DNA from: Chitinophagaceae bacterium UBA4407
GTDB lineage: Bacteria; Bacteroidota; Bacteroidia; Chitinophagales; Chitinophagaceae
NCBI GenBank assembly: GCA_002390845.1
Contig: DGQT01000025.1
Coordinates: 1 to 22,432, forward strand
Direction: 5' to 3'
DNA: 22,432 bases
Part shown: one piece after another, positions 6,869 through 14,464 of the stretch
Layout of the letters: every line of letters starts with the position of its first letter
Numbering within the stretch: the first letter of the stretch is position 1
Position numbers and translations under genes: made by a program
Notes under the pieces: generated by a model
Told to the model about the DNA's origin: nothing
Databases searched by the model: none
Seen by the model: only the letters and a program-made list of their open reading frames with translations

Positions 6869-8296
6869 TTAATCACTTTCATTAACCGCGGTTTCAGGCA
6901 ATTGAAAATATCGCTTTGCATTGTAATAACAAATATCCTGTACCACTTTACCAATCCACTTTATATCGTTCGGTAATTCACCATGCTCTATTTCCTCACC
7001 AAAAAGATTGCACAATATTCTTCTAAAATATTCATGCCGCGGATACGATAAAAAACTTCTCGAATCAGTAAGCATTCCCACAAATTTGCTCAGCAAACCC
7101 ATATTCGATAGAGTATTCAGTTGTTTCACCATTCCATCTTTCTGATCAAGAAACCACCAAGCACTTCCCCACTGAATTTTACCGGCAACAGAACCATCAT
7201 TAAAGTTGCCCGCCATAGTAGCCATCTTCTCATTATCAGCAGGATTTAAATTGTATAAAATAGTCTTGGCAAGCATATTATCCGCATCAAGTTTATCAAG
7301 GAACTTAGACAAGGTTGCCGCTGAAATGCCATCCCCAATTGAATCCCAGCCCGTATCAGCACCGAGCTCCAGCATCATTCTTGTATTGTTATTTCTAATA
7401 GCTCCGAGGTGAAATTGTTGTACCCATCCTTTGGCATAATTCATCTTTGCCAATTCTGCAAGCACCGCCGATTTGAACTTCATTTGATCTTCCACGCCAG
7501 GCGATTTTCCGCTGCGGATTGTTGAAAATATATTTTCAATTTCATGATAAGTATAATCATCTGCATAAACCTGGGCAAGGCCATGATCCGCCACCATACA
7601 GCCCATCGTCGCAAAATAATCATGCCGGTTTTGCAATGCTTCTAAATATCCGTCGTACGAATGAATAGAAAGACCACATGAACCTTCTAATTTATTTACA
7701 TAATTATTAAAACTTTCCTCGCTCTCCACCTGCAATGCTTTATCCGGACGAAAAGTCGGCAACACTTTTATTTCAAAACCATCATCCTGTATTTTTTGGT
7801 GATGTTCCAAATTGTCCGTTGGATCATCCGTAGTACATAAAAATTCCACATTCATTTTACGCAACAGGTTACGAACAGAATATTCTCTTGATTGCAGCTT
7901 CTTTGAACACTCCGTATAAATATCTAAAGCAGTTGACGGTGATAAAATTTCATGCACATTAAAATAACGCTGCAGTTCAAGATGTGTCCAGTGGTATAAC
8001 GGATTGCGCAAAGTATAAGGAACTGTTGCAGCCCACTGCTCAAATTTTTCATAATCATTTTTGTAACCCGTGCAATAACTTTCATCCACACCATTGGTAC
8101 GCATAGCACGCCATTTATAATGATCGCCGTATAACCATGCCTGCGTAAGGTTTTCAAAACAACTATCATGTGCAATCTGTTGCGGAGGCAAATGATTGTG
8201 ATAATCTATCACCGGCATTTGCTTTGCAAATTCATGATACAGTTGCTCTGCAGTTTTATTATTGAGTAAAAAATTTTCGTCTAAGAATTTTTTCAT
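6869..8296 (-). CDS. uxaC: Glucuronate isomerase
   Basis: A 475-aa cytoplasmic enzyme converting D-glucuronate to D-fructuronate (and D-galacturonate to D-tagaturonate), the first step of hexuronate breakdown. It belongs to the amidohydrolase-fold UxaC family. The metal-site sequence VIDYHNHLPP is at 29-38 (H33, H35), followed by typical LYGDHYKWRAMR and the conserved DDPTD region near residue 157. Length and both ends match complete family members. It lies 128 bp downstream of uxuA on the same strand; the gap holds an inverted ACAGAG repeat rather than a clear promoter, so one transcript is likely. Fructuronate reductase (uxuB), which links the two steps, is not in the window. Confidence 0.97.
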   Translation of the reverse strand: MKKFLDENFLLNNKTAEQLYHEFAKQMPVIDYHNHLPPQQIAHDSCFENLTQAWLYGDHYKWRAMRTNGVDESYCTGYKNDYEKFEQWAATVPYTLRNPLYHWTHLELQRYFNVHEILSPSTALDIYTECSKKLQSREYSVRNLLRKMNVEFLCTTDDPTDNLEHHQKIQDDGFEIKVLPTFRPDKALQVESEESFNNYVNKLEGSCGLSIHSYDGYLEALQNRHDYFATMGCMVADHGLAQVYADDYTYHEIENIFSTIRSGKSPGVEDQMKFKSAVLAELAKMNYAKGWVQQFHLGAIRNNNTRMMLELGADTGWDSIGDGISAATLSKFLDKLDADNMLAKTILYNLNPADNEKMATMAGNFNDGSVAGKIQWGSAWWFLDQKDGMVKQLNTLSNMGLLSKFVGMLTDSRSFLSYPRHEYFRRILCNLFGEEIEHGELPNDIKWIGKVVQDICYYNAKRYFQLPETAVNESD

Positions 8297-8310
8297 GTTT
8301 TGAAGAATTT

Positions 8311-8407
8311 ACCACAGAGATGCACAGAGTTATTTCACAGAGTTACACAGAGAAAAGAAAAAGCTGTTTACTCTGTGATGCATTTCAACTCTGAGTAACG
8401 CTGTGGT
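8311..8407. repeat. Inverted ACAGAG-type intergenic repeat
   Basis: Left arm 8311-8352 has four CACAGAG units (ACCACAGAG, GCACAGAG, TCACAGAG, ACACAGAG). Right arm 8371-8407 is the imperfect reverse complement, ending CTGTGGT. Repeats of this wording occur between genes in many unrelated bacteria. In the uxuA-uxaC transcript it would fold into a long hairpin before the uxaC start. Confidence 0.8.
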
Positions 8408-8424
8408 TCAATTGTATTTTTATT

Positions 8425-9624
8425 TTAAAGAAATATACTTTTGCTGATGCCCATTTCCAATCCACGCAATTCTGCTAACCCCCGCAACCTCCCTATCGCG
8501 GAATAACCGGGATTGGTTTTCTTATTTAAATCATCCAGCATCTGGTGACCGTGATCGGGCCGCATAGGAATCGAAATCTTTCTTTGCTGCATAACCTGTA
8601 AAACATTTCTTACTACAGCATACATATCCACATCGCCTTCCAAATGATTGTCTTCATAAAAATCACCACGTTCATTTCTGCGGGTACTTCTTAAATGCAA
8701 AAAATGAATGCGGTCTGCAAACTGCAAAACCATTTCAGGCAATTTATTATCCGGCCTTACTCCAAATGAACCTGTGCAAAAACACAAACCATTATTTAAA
8801 GAAGGAACAGCGTCAAACAGTTGCTGCACCTGCCTTCCATTGCACACCACTCTCGGCAATCCCAGAATACTGTATGGCGGATCATCAGGATGTATGGCCA
8901 TCTTAATTCCAACTTCTTCCGCAACAGGGATTACCTGTTGCAAAAAATAAATCAAATGCTGCTGTAATTTTTTTGTATCAATTCCTTCATACTTTGATAA
9001 AGCAATATTCAGATCTTCTCCTGTAAAACTTTCATGGCTACCTGGTAATCCGGCGATAATATTTTTCTGCAATTGAGTAATCTCATCATCGCTCATTGCC
9101 TCGTAACGGTTCTTTGCATGGTTCAGTTCTTCCCATGAATAATCTTTCTCTGCATTCGTTCTTTTTAAAACAAACACGTCAAAAGCCACAAATGCAGCCC
9201 GTTCAAAACGTAAAGCTTTACTGCCATCGGGCATGGTGAATGCAAGGTCAGTTCTGGTCCAGTCAAGTACCGGCATAAAGTTGTAGGTGACTACACTAAT
9301 ACCGCATGCAGATAAATTATATAAACTGAGTTTATAATTCTCTATGTATTGTTGAAAATTTCCTGTTTGTGTTTTGATGGCTTCATGCACCGGAACACTC
9401 TCCACTACATCCCAGGTTAAACCCGCAGTTTCAATAATTTCTTTGCGTTTTAAAATTTCATCAACGCTCCAAACTTCTCCGTTTGGCACATGATGCAATG
9501 CAGTTACCACGCCTATGCAGCCCGCCTGTTTAATATCGGCTAAACTTACCGGATCATTTGGGCCAAACCAGCGCATGGTTTGTGTCATGGTAAAAATTGG
9601 TTCATTATTTTGATAAGATGGCAT
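8425..9624 (-). CDS. uxuA: Mannonate dehydratase
   Basis: A 399-aa enzyme that removes water from D-mannonate to give 2-keto-3-deoxygluconate, in the cytoplasm. UxuA signatures are strong: TMRWFGPNDPVSLADIKQAG near the start, VVTALHHVPNGEVW, WDVVESVPVHE, YNFMPVLDWTRTDL, the metal-ligand segment IHPDDPPYSILGLPR, and MRPDHGHQM at 354-362. Length is normal for the family. It is the first gene of a two-gene unit with uxaC. Upstream is 100 bp and then boundary-repeat copy 5. No exact promoter match was found, though ATATTTG close to the start is AT-rich as expected. Glucuronate would need a reductase from elsewhere to reach its substrate. Confidence 0.97.
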   Translation of the reverse strand: MPSYQNNEPIFTMTQTMRWFGPNDPVSLADIKQAGCIGVVTALHHVPNGEVWSVDEILKRKEIIETAGLTWDVVESVPVHEAIKTQTGNFQQYIENYKLSLYNLSACGISVVTYNFMPVLDWTRTDLAFTMPDGSKALRFERAAFVAFDVFVLKRTNAEKDYSWEELNHAKNRYEAMSDDEITQLQKNIIAGLPGSHESFTGEDLNIALSKYEGIDTKKLQQHLIYFLQQVIPVAEEVGIKMAIHPDDPPYSILGLPRVVCNGRQVQQLFDAVPSLNNGLCFCTGSFGVRPDNKLPEMVLQFADRIHFLHLRSTRRNERGDFYEDNHLEGDVDMYAVVRNVLQVMQQRKISIPMRPDHGHQMLDDLNKKTNPGYSAIGRLRGLAELRGLEMGISKSIFL

Positions 9625-9688
9625 TGCAAATATTTAGTTGAATGATAATGATGCAATGTAAACAAGTTCTTCTTTTTTCACAACAGCG

Positions 9689-9711
9689 TTGCGTCGGTGG
9701 CTGTTGAAAGT
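9689..9711. repeat. Partial boundary-repeat remnant plus outer 13-mer
   Basis: TTGCGTCG at 9689-9696 matches the conserved arm in minus orientation but is not followed by CACACTTGTAC. GGCTGTTGAAAGT at 9699-9711 is the exact reverse complement of 10957-10969 on the far side of bioB. Confidence 0.5.
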
Positions 9712-9727
9712 CCCCAAATATTATACA

Positions 9728-9786
9728 GTACAAGTGTGCGACGCAACGAAGTTCAATCTCTGTTCTAATGTTTGGCTCATAATAAA
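9728..9786 (+). repeat. Module-boundary repeat, copy 5 (upstream of bioB)
   Basis: A perfect arm GTACAAGTGTGCGACGCAA (9728-9746), then a divergent GC block (TTTGGCTCATAATAAA). The A-rich end points at bioB, 38 bp away. The TTTG at 9771-9774 may have been taken over as a -33 promoter element. Confidence 0.88.
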
Positions 9787-9805
9787 GATCAACTCCTTAT
9801 TTTTG
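9771..9805 (+). promoter_or_regulatory. Candidate Bacteroidota promoter of bioB
   Basis: TTTG at 9771-9774 (inside the boundary repeat) and TATTTTTG at 9798-9805 match the -33 and -7 elements; the 23-nt spacing is at the long end of the usual range. Transcription would start near 9811, leaving a leader of about 13 nt. Confidence 0.42.
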
Positions 9806-9823
9806 TCGGTACAAAATTGGTGT

Positions 9824-10813
9824 ATGAACAATATCAGGAATAACTGGAGCATTGAAGAGATCAACGAAATATACAATTCGCCGCTGCTAGAACTGGTTTA
9901 TAAAGCTGCCACGCTGCACCGCGAATACAATGATACCGCGGAAGTTCAGGTGTGCACGCTGCTGAGTATTAAGACCGGCGGTTGCAGCGAAGATTGTGCT
10001 TATTGTCCGCAGGCTGCACGTTACAGTACGGGTGTTGATGTGCAGGCGCTCATGAAAAAAGAAGAGGTGTTGGAATATGCGCAAAAGGCCAAAGATGCCG
10101 GTAGTACAAGGTTTTGCATGGGTGCTGCCTGGCGTGAGGTTCGCGACAACCGCGATTTTGACCGTGTGCTCGACATGGTGAAAGGCGTTAATGAAATGGG
10201 CATGGAAGTTTGTTGCACCCTCGGTATGTTAACCGAACAGCAAGCCGAAAAACTAGCCGATGCGGGTTTGTACGCATACAATCATAACCTCGATACGAGC
10301 AAAGAACATTACAGCGAAATAATTACCACACGCACTTACGATGACCGTTTGCAAACGCTCGATAATGTGCGCAAAGCTGGTGTTACGGTTTGCTGCGGCG
10401 GCATCATTGGTCTTGGTGAAACGCATGCCGACCGTATAAAAATGTTGCATACTTTGGCAACGATGCCGGAGCATCCTGAGAGTGTGCCCATCAATGCGCT
10501 GGTTGCTATAAAAGGCACGCCGCTTGAACACAATAAGAAGGTTGACATTTGGGATATGGTGCGCATGATTGCTACTGCACGTGTGCTGATGCCCGCTACC
10601 ATGGTGCGTTTGAGCGCAGGCCGCACCGAGATGAGCATTGCTGAACAGGCGCTTTGTTTTATGGCTGGTGCCAACTCCATTTTTGCCGGCGATAAATTGT
10701 TAACCACGCCCAATCCAAGTTTCGATGAGGATAATATGATGTTTCAACTGCTGGGTTTAAAGCCACGCGAATCTTTTAAAGCAGAGAAAGAAAAGCTGAT
10801 GGAAATGGTTTAA
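9824..10813 (+). CDS. bioB: Biotin synthase
   Basis: A 329-aa radical-SAM enzyme that inserts sulfur into dethiobiotin to form biotin, in the cytoplasm. The [4Fe-4S] motif is GGCSEDCAYCPQ with C54, C58 and C61. The second-cluster ligands are present in FCMGAAWREVR, EVCCTLGML, GVTVCCGGIIGLGE and MVRLSAGR. Length is standard. The frame is open upstream to 9689 but runs through the boundary repeat, so ATG 9824 (MNNIRNNWSIEEI) is the start. It stands alone with its own candidate promoter and terminator; no other biotin gene is near. It is framed by inward-facing boundary repeats at 9728 and 10881. Confidence 0.98.
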   Translation: MNNIRNNWSIEEINEIYNSPLLELVYKAATLHREYNDTAEVQVCTLLSIKTGGCSEDCAYCPQAARYSTGVDVQALMKKEEVLEYAQKAKDAGSTRFCMGAAWREVRDNRDFDRVLDMVKGVNEMGMEVCCTLGMLTEQQAEKLADAGLYAYNHNLDTSKEHYSEIITTRTYDDRLQTLDNVRKAGVTVCCGGIIGLGETHADRIKMLHTLATMPEHPESVPINALVAIKGTPLEHNKKVDIWDMVRMIATARVLMPATMVRLSAGRTEMSIAEQALCFMAGANSIFAGDKLLTTPNPSFDEDNMMFQLLGLKPRESFKAEKEKLMEMV

Positions 10814-10833
10814 TAATATATAAGTGCTTATAT

Positions 10834-10876
10834 AAAATCAGTCCCGGTGAATACAATTACCGGGACTGATTTTTTT
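10834..10876 (+). terminator. Strong terminator after bioB, probably bidirectional
   Basis: AAAATCAGTCCCGGT (10834-10848) pairs perfectly with ACCGGGACTGATTTT (10859-10873) around a 10-nt loop and runs into T. The A/T ends let it also stop minus-strand transcription from tonB. Confidence 0.93.
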
Positions 10877-10880
10877 AGGA

Positions 10881-10939
10881 AAGTTATGAGCTGGGCTGAA
10901 GAATATCTATGATGCTTTTCTTGCGTCGCACACTTGTAC
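10881..10939 (-). repeat. Module-boundary repeat, copy 6 (downstream of bioB)
   Basis: It reads AAGTTATGAGCTGGGC at the bioB side and TTGCGTCGCACACTTGTAC at 10921-10939. A 20-nt middle block (10893-10912) is identical to copy 1. The outer 13-mer at 10957-10969 mirrors one outside copy 5. Confidence 0.9.
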
Positions 10940-10970
10940 TTTCTGAACAATTCTGAACTTTCAACAGCCT

Positions 10971-11798
10971 TTAACCCTCACTCACCACAAATGTGATCGA
11001 TTGTTTTTGCCGGTAAGTAACATAGCGGCCATTCTGCAATGCGGGTGTCCATTGTTTGCTTTTCTTAATTACACGTATTGCTTCTTGCGCAGTGCCATAA
11101 CCGGGATCGTTGAGTGCCTGTACATCGGAAATATTGCCATCTTTATCTACAACGAATGAAACCACCACTGTATAATTTCCTGCTGCCGCACCATTATCTA
11201 CCGGCATGTTCGTGTTAAGGTTCCTTTCGAGGTAGGTTCTCCAGGCACCAAGGCCACCGGGGAATTTGGCTTCTATTTGAACTTCAGCCGGGAAGTCTTC
11301 GTAATCATTTTTATTCGAAGGCAGTTCTATTTTTCCACCTGTTCCTTCTTTTTCAACAGGTGGCGCTACAATGTCTTTATCAACACCATCAGTATTTACA
11401 AGTCCGATCTTTGTATTCTCTGCTTCGTCATTTGTTGGCACTTCCGGTTCTTTTACCAAGTAATCTTCCACGATTCGCGGTGGCGTAACTTTAATTGTAT
11501 GCACCTGTTCAACTTCCTTAGGCTTTACAGGCTCAGGTATCACAGTTTTTTTAGGCGGTTCCGTGATGCTGGTTAATTCATAATCTTTTACCAGCAGTTG
11601 CCCGTTCATCTTTTTACCGCTAGAATTTGCAAGCAGCACACCTGTAATAAAAAGTAAACATACTACGCCTGTTACTATAACGGACTGTTTAATGCGCTTG
11701 TGATAAGTACTGCGTAACTCATAAGCGCCATACGATTTGTTTCTGCCTTCGAATATAATATCGAGCAGATCTGTCTGAAGGATTTTGTTAGCTTCCAT
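10971..11798 (-). CDS. TonB-family energy transducer
   Basis: A 275-aa inner-membrane protein that would pass proton-motive energy to TonB-dependent outer-membrane transporters. A cytoplasmic head with RNKSYGAYELR (19-29), common in Bacteroidota TonB proteins, precedes one membrane helix (about 38-57). A Pro/Glu/Lys-rich periplasmic stalk (about 75-160) follows, then the TonB C-terminal domain (172-274) with AKFPGGLGAWRTYLERNL, the VVVSFVVDKDGNISDVQ strand and KKSKQWTPALQNG. Length is normal. No ExbB/ExbD gene or TonB-dependent receptor is in the window. The gene converges on bioB, with the shared terminator and a boundary repeat between. Confidence 0.93.
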   Translation of the reverse strand: MEANKILQTDLLDIIFEGRNKSYGAYELRSTYHKRIKQSVIVTGVVCLLFITGVLLANSSGKKMNGQLLVKDYELTSITEPPKKTVIPEPVKPKEVEQVHTIKVTPPRIVEDYLVKEPEVPTNDEAENTKIGLVNTDGVDKDIVAPPVEKEGTGGKIELPSNKNDYEDFPAEVQIEAKFPGGLGAWRTYLERNLNTNMPVDNGAAAGNYTVVVSFVVDKDGNISDVQALNDPGYGTAQEAIRVIKKSKQWTPALQNGRYVTYRQKQSITFVVSEG

Positions 11799-11924
11799 GG
11801 TTTATAATTTTCTACTAAGAAGCAGAAGCCACAAGGATTCCATAAAAATAAAGTTGTGTGGAATTTTGAGAAAATTGCATCGCTGAAAAAGAAAACCTAA
11901 TAAAATCCTTGAATTTCAGACAAT

Positions 11925-11961
11925 AAAAAATCCTGTAGAATAAAGATTCTGCAGGACTTTT
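11925..11961 (-). terminator. Terminator after the Lys-rich small gene
   Basis: TCCTGTAGAAT (11931-11941) and ATTCTGCAGGA (11946-11956) pair with one G-T around AAAG. On the minus strand the stem runs into TTTTTT (11925-11930), 20 bp after the stop of the small gene; T also follows on the plus strand. Confidence 0.85.
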
Positions 11962-11976
11962 TAATTAAAATATTTT

Positions 11977-12312
11977 CTACCCTTTTGTTGGAGCTGGTGT
12001 AGCTTTTTTATCCTTTTTGCGGTCAGCCATTTTCTTTACTCCTTTTTTAACGTCTTTGTTTCTGTCGTGTTTGTCTTTGTGTAAAGCAACCTGGTCTTTT
12101 ACTATTGCTTTCTTAGATGTTCCGGCAGTGGCTTTGTCGGTCTTTGATTGTGATTTATCCTGCTTTACATCCTTCTGATCTTTCTTTACATCTGCTTTTG
12201 CAGTTTGTACTTTTTTTTGTTTTTCAGAGGCTTTTGCCGGTGTTGTTTGAGCGTTTACAACAGATGCGCCGAGTATGGTTGCGCAGGCTAGCAGGAACAG
12301 CGTCTTTTTCAT
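11977..12312 (-). CDS. Small Lys-rich exported protein, function unknown
   Basis: A 111-aa protein with a clear signal peptide (MKKTLFLLACATILGASVVNAQ, cleavage expected after Ala21). The mature 90 residues contain 27 lysines, many Asp/Gln/Thr/Ala and almost no hydrophobic residues; a repeated pattern of K-x-x-x-K-K-D suggests an extended or helical highly charged chain. No domain is recognised. It has its own terminator and is separated from tonB by 178 bp, so it is a single-gene unit. Similar Lys-rich exported small proteins are common in Chitinophagaceae. A role in binding polyanions such as DNA, LPS or polysaccharide is only a guess. Confidence 0.8.
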   Translation of the reverse strand: MKKTLFLLACATILGASVVNAQTTPAKASEKQKKVQTAKADVKKDQKDVKQDKSQSKTDKATAGTSKKAIVKDQVALHKDKHDRNKDVKKGVKKMADRKKDKKATPAPTKG

Positions 12313-12581
12313 TTTTTTTAAATTTTAAGTTTGTAATTTTTTTGTTTACGCAATAACAGAGGTTTTTAATAAGTGTAAGTTTAACGCGAAATACTTTGTT
12401 ATTAATCTTTTAACAATTAGTGCGTTGAAGATTGAGCAAAATCATGGACAGCTATTATTCGTGTAAAACATATTTCTGCTCTAATGCAGTACAGTAAAGG
12501 GTTTTAGGGTATTTACAAAAATATTTTTCAAATACTTATTTGCTGCGCAGTGTATTTTTTTGATGAATAGAATTAAATAAA
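12313..12581. other. AT-rich gene-free stretch upstream of the Lys-rich gene
   Basis: The 269 bp before boundary-repeat copy 7 contain no coding frame I can support. They should hold the promoter of the Lys-rich gene, but no complete TTTG/TAnnTTTG pair at the right spacing was found. A short palindrome CTGCGCAG (12543-12550), flanked by AAATAC and GTATTT, is the only visible structure. Confidence 0.6.
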
Positions 12582-12638
12582 GTACAAGTGTGCGACGCAA
12601 CAAAAGCCTCATGCATATTCTTATGCCCGGCTCAAAAA
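12582..12638 (+). repeat. Module-boundary repeat, copy 7
   Basis: A nearly consensus 57-bp copy: GTACAAGTGTGCGACGCAA at 12582-12600 and GCCCGGCTCAAAAA at the end, 31 bp from the 3' end of the sulfatase. Together with the copy at 14145 it frames that gene. Confidence 0.93.
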
Positions 12639-12669
12639 GGCAGGATTTATTACATGTAAAGAATTGTAA

Positions 12670-14034
12670 TTAGTTATGCATCGTATTAATAACAGCCTGC
12701 AGGTTTTGTTTTATTTTCTTTTGTTTTGATGTTAGCAACGAATCAACAAGCGGGTTTTCTTCTGCAAGGTCTTTTGTAAACCTGTAAAAAGATCCCGAAT
12801 CGTAAAGCTTGTACGAATTATCCTGCGCATACCTGAAAAGCTTATCATTTCCGGAGCATTGCATTGGCTTGAAATGACAAAAAACTGAATTGCGTGGTGT
12901 AGCGATTCCTCCGGTTAGCTGCGGGTAGAAACTATGCCCGTCCAATATGCCGTAAGTAGTGGGTACCGGGGTGTTTGCCACACCTGCAAGTGTGGGCAGA
13001 AAATCTGTAAAATCAAGCAGATCGCTGTTGATGCTGCCAGCCGGAATTGTGCCAGGCCACCTGCAAATAAGTGGTACATGAATACCATATTCTACGGTTT
13101 GCCCTTTCTGCCCTTGTATGGTGATGTTTTTATAAGCCGATGTGATTTCTTTTTGTGTGCCGTTGTCGCCAACATACACTATGATCGTATTATTCTCAAG
13201 GCCGAGGTCTCTTATTTTGGTAACAAGCAGCCCTATTTTTTTATCCATATACTTTACCATAGAAGGAAAGAAAGTTGTATCGCTGTGGCCAGGCTCAGCC
13301 AACCAGTCAGGATACTCTGGGTCGTCTGGAGTTGGAGAAAAAGCTTTGTGGCAAAGGATCATAGCGTAGTAGGCAAAAAATGGCCGGGATTTATTACTGT
13401 CAATAAAATTCATTACATAATCAGTAAAATGATCTTCCGAGTACTGGCTGTCTGTTATTGTTGAAGACAGGTACCCGCCATCCTGGTAAATTTTTGCGCC
13501 TTTATACCTCGAACCTTCCAGGTCTTCGGGACATTGTTTAAAGGGGCACCATACGCTGTAGTTGTCGAATCCAAAGTTTCGTATGGATTTATCACCGCCA
13601 TCCAACTGCCATTTGCCTGCATAGCAGGTTGCGTAGCCGGCATCTTTCAGCATATTTCCAATGGTTCGCTGGCTTCTGTCCATTACGCCCCAAATGGTAT
13701 AATTCCTGAAATTATATTTACCCGTTAGTATCATAAAGCGGGAAGGCGAGCAGAGTGGTGCGCTGCGGCATTGTAAAAAACGCATACCTTCTTTGGCAAG
13801 CCTGTCTATATTGGGCGTTGAATAGGAGCGGCCACCATCAATTGTTGGGATCTCATATCCAATATCATCGCCAACAATAAAAACAATGTTGGGCTTATCA
13901 GCAATCCGTAGGTTTTCGGGCTCAGTGCTTACAGATGTATTGGCTGACTTAAAAGTCTTTTCGCAAGCGGTAAAAAGCAGCGTAATAAAAGCAGTAAAAA
14001 TAAAAACTGCAGTGAATCTTAAATAGTGTTTCAT
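12670..14034 (-). CDS. Sulfatase (arylsulfatase family), lipoprotein
   Basis: A 454-aa sulfatase that would hydrolyse sulfate esters, probably on a polysaccharide, using a formylglycine made from cysteine. The modification motif C-S-P-S-R is at 95-99, followed by FMILTGKYNFR. The N-terminal metal site is GDDIGY (55-60), and GDNGTQKE near residue 290 supplies the second metal-site part. The N-terminus has a hydrophobic stretch and a lipobox-like LFTAC (Cys24), so it is anchored in a membrane. The Cys-type site needs an anaerobic-type or FGE-type maturing enzyme, not seen here. The gene is alone, framed by inward-facing boundary repeats. The substrate cannot be read from sequence; the nearby fucosidase fits a sulfated fucose-containing glycan. 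Confidence 0.95.
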   Translation of the reverse strand: MKHYLRFTAVFIFTAFITLLFTACEKTFKSANTSVSTEPENLRIADKPNIVFIVGDDIGYEIPTIDGGRSYSTPNIDRLAKEGMRFLQCRSAPLCSPSRFMILTGKYNFRNYTIWGVMDRSQRTIGNMLKDAGYATCYAGKWQLDGGDKSIRNFGFDNYSVWCPFKQCPEDLEGSRYKGAKIYQDGGYLSSTITDSQYSEDHFTDYVMNFIDSNKSRPFFAYYAMILCHKAFSPTPDDPEYPDWLAEPGHSDTTFFPSMVKYMDKKIGLLVTKIRDLGLENNTIIVYVGDNGTQKEITSAYKNITIQGQKGQTVEYGIHVPLICRWPGTIPAGSINSDLLDFTDFLPTLAGVANTPVPTTYGILDGHSFYPQLTGGIATPRNSVFCHFKPMQCSGNDKLFRYAQDNSYKLYDSGSFYRFTKDLAEENPLVDSLLTSKQKKIKQNLQAVINTMHN

Positions 14035-14144
14035 GCTTTTTCATTTTTTGGGTTTGTAATGTGGTATAAAAGAGGTGTTGTAAAAGACCTGTGCAGCAGG
14101 AATTATAAAACTACAATTTTATTTGCATTCTTAAACATAGTAGC

Positions 14145-14219
14145 TTTTTTACCAGGCAGTGTTGCATGAATGAAACTTTTGTTGCGTCGCACTCTTGTAC
14201 TGCTGAAACCCTATTGGGC
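14145..14219 (-). repeat. Module-boundary repeat, copy 8, with right-end motif
   Basis: The core is 14145-14200: TTTTTTACCAGGCAG and arm TTGCGTCGCACTCTTGTAC (GAG variant). ATTGGGC at 14213-14219 is 12 nt beyond GTAC. The copy lies 110 bp upstream of the sulfatase start. Confidence 0.88.
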
Positions 14220-14373
14220 AAAGGGCTTACAATTGCAGCATGGTAAATAATGCGGAATAAAAAAGGTTCAGGTGTATCAACACGTGTTGATACACCTGGA
14301 CCTTTGCAGTCATGTAAAAAGTTATTTAAAATTTCGCTTCAATAAAAGTTCAAACAATGCGCTGCAGATTAAC
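14220..14373. other. Spacer between boundary repeats 8 and 9
   Basis: No coding frame of note. Its main content is the 44-nt palindrome at 14262-14305. It belongs to the 430-bp gene-free region 14035-14464, the rest of which is the two boundary repeats and the sulfatase leader. Confidence 0.6.
14262..14305 (-). terminator. 44-nt palindrome with T tract, likely terminator of the T9SS-cargo gene
   Basis: The two 22-nt halves around CACGTG (14281-14286) are complementary with one G-T. On the minus strand the stem is followed by TTTTTT (14259-14264 region), as in a rho-independent terminator, 160 bp after the stop at 14465. The stem is longer than usual and nearly loop-free, so it could also be a protein-binding site. 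Confidence 0.65.
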
Positions 14374-14425
14374 GTAATGCGACGCAACGAAGACGCCACA
14401 AAGTGCCAATGCCGGTTTCAAAAAA
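14374..14425 (+). repeat. Module-boundary repeat, copy 9 (arm deleted in part)
   Basis: The arm has lost about six bases (GTAATGCGACGCAACG) and the GC block reads TGCCGGTTTCAAAAAA. It ends 40 bp from the 3' end of the T9SS-cargo gene. The end of this block resembles that of the copy on the other side of the same gene (TGCCGG, then TTTC or ACTC, then A-run). Confidence 0.75.
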
Positions 14426-14464
14426 TATCTGTGACTCATATAAAAATATAGTCTTTTGAACCTG

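Noticed and set aside
9689..9823. N-terminal extension of bioB
   Set aside because: The extension translates the boundary repeat and is absent from the BioB family; ATG 9824 is the natural start.
12313..12581. A small RNA or tRNA in the gap before the Lys-rich gene
   Set aside because: No cloverleaf, T-loop sequence or promoter-terminator pair was found.
12934..13464. 176-aa frame opposite the sulfatase
   Set aside because: It is a shadow frame on the strand opposite a clear sulfatase gene, with no domain and no ribosome binding site.
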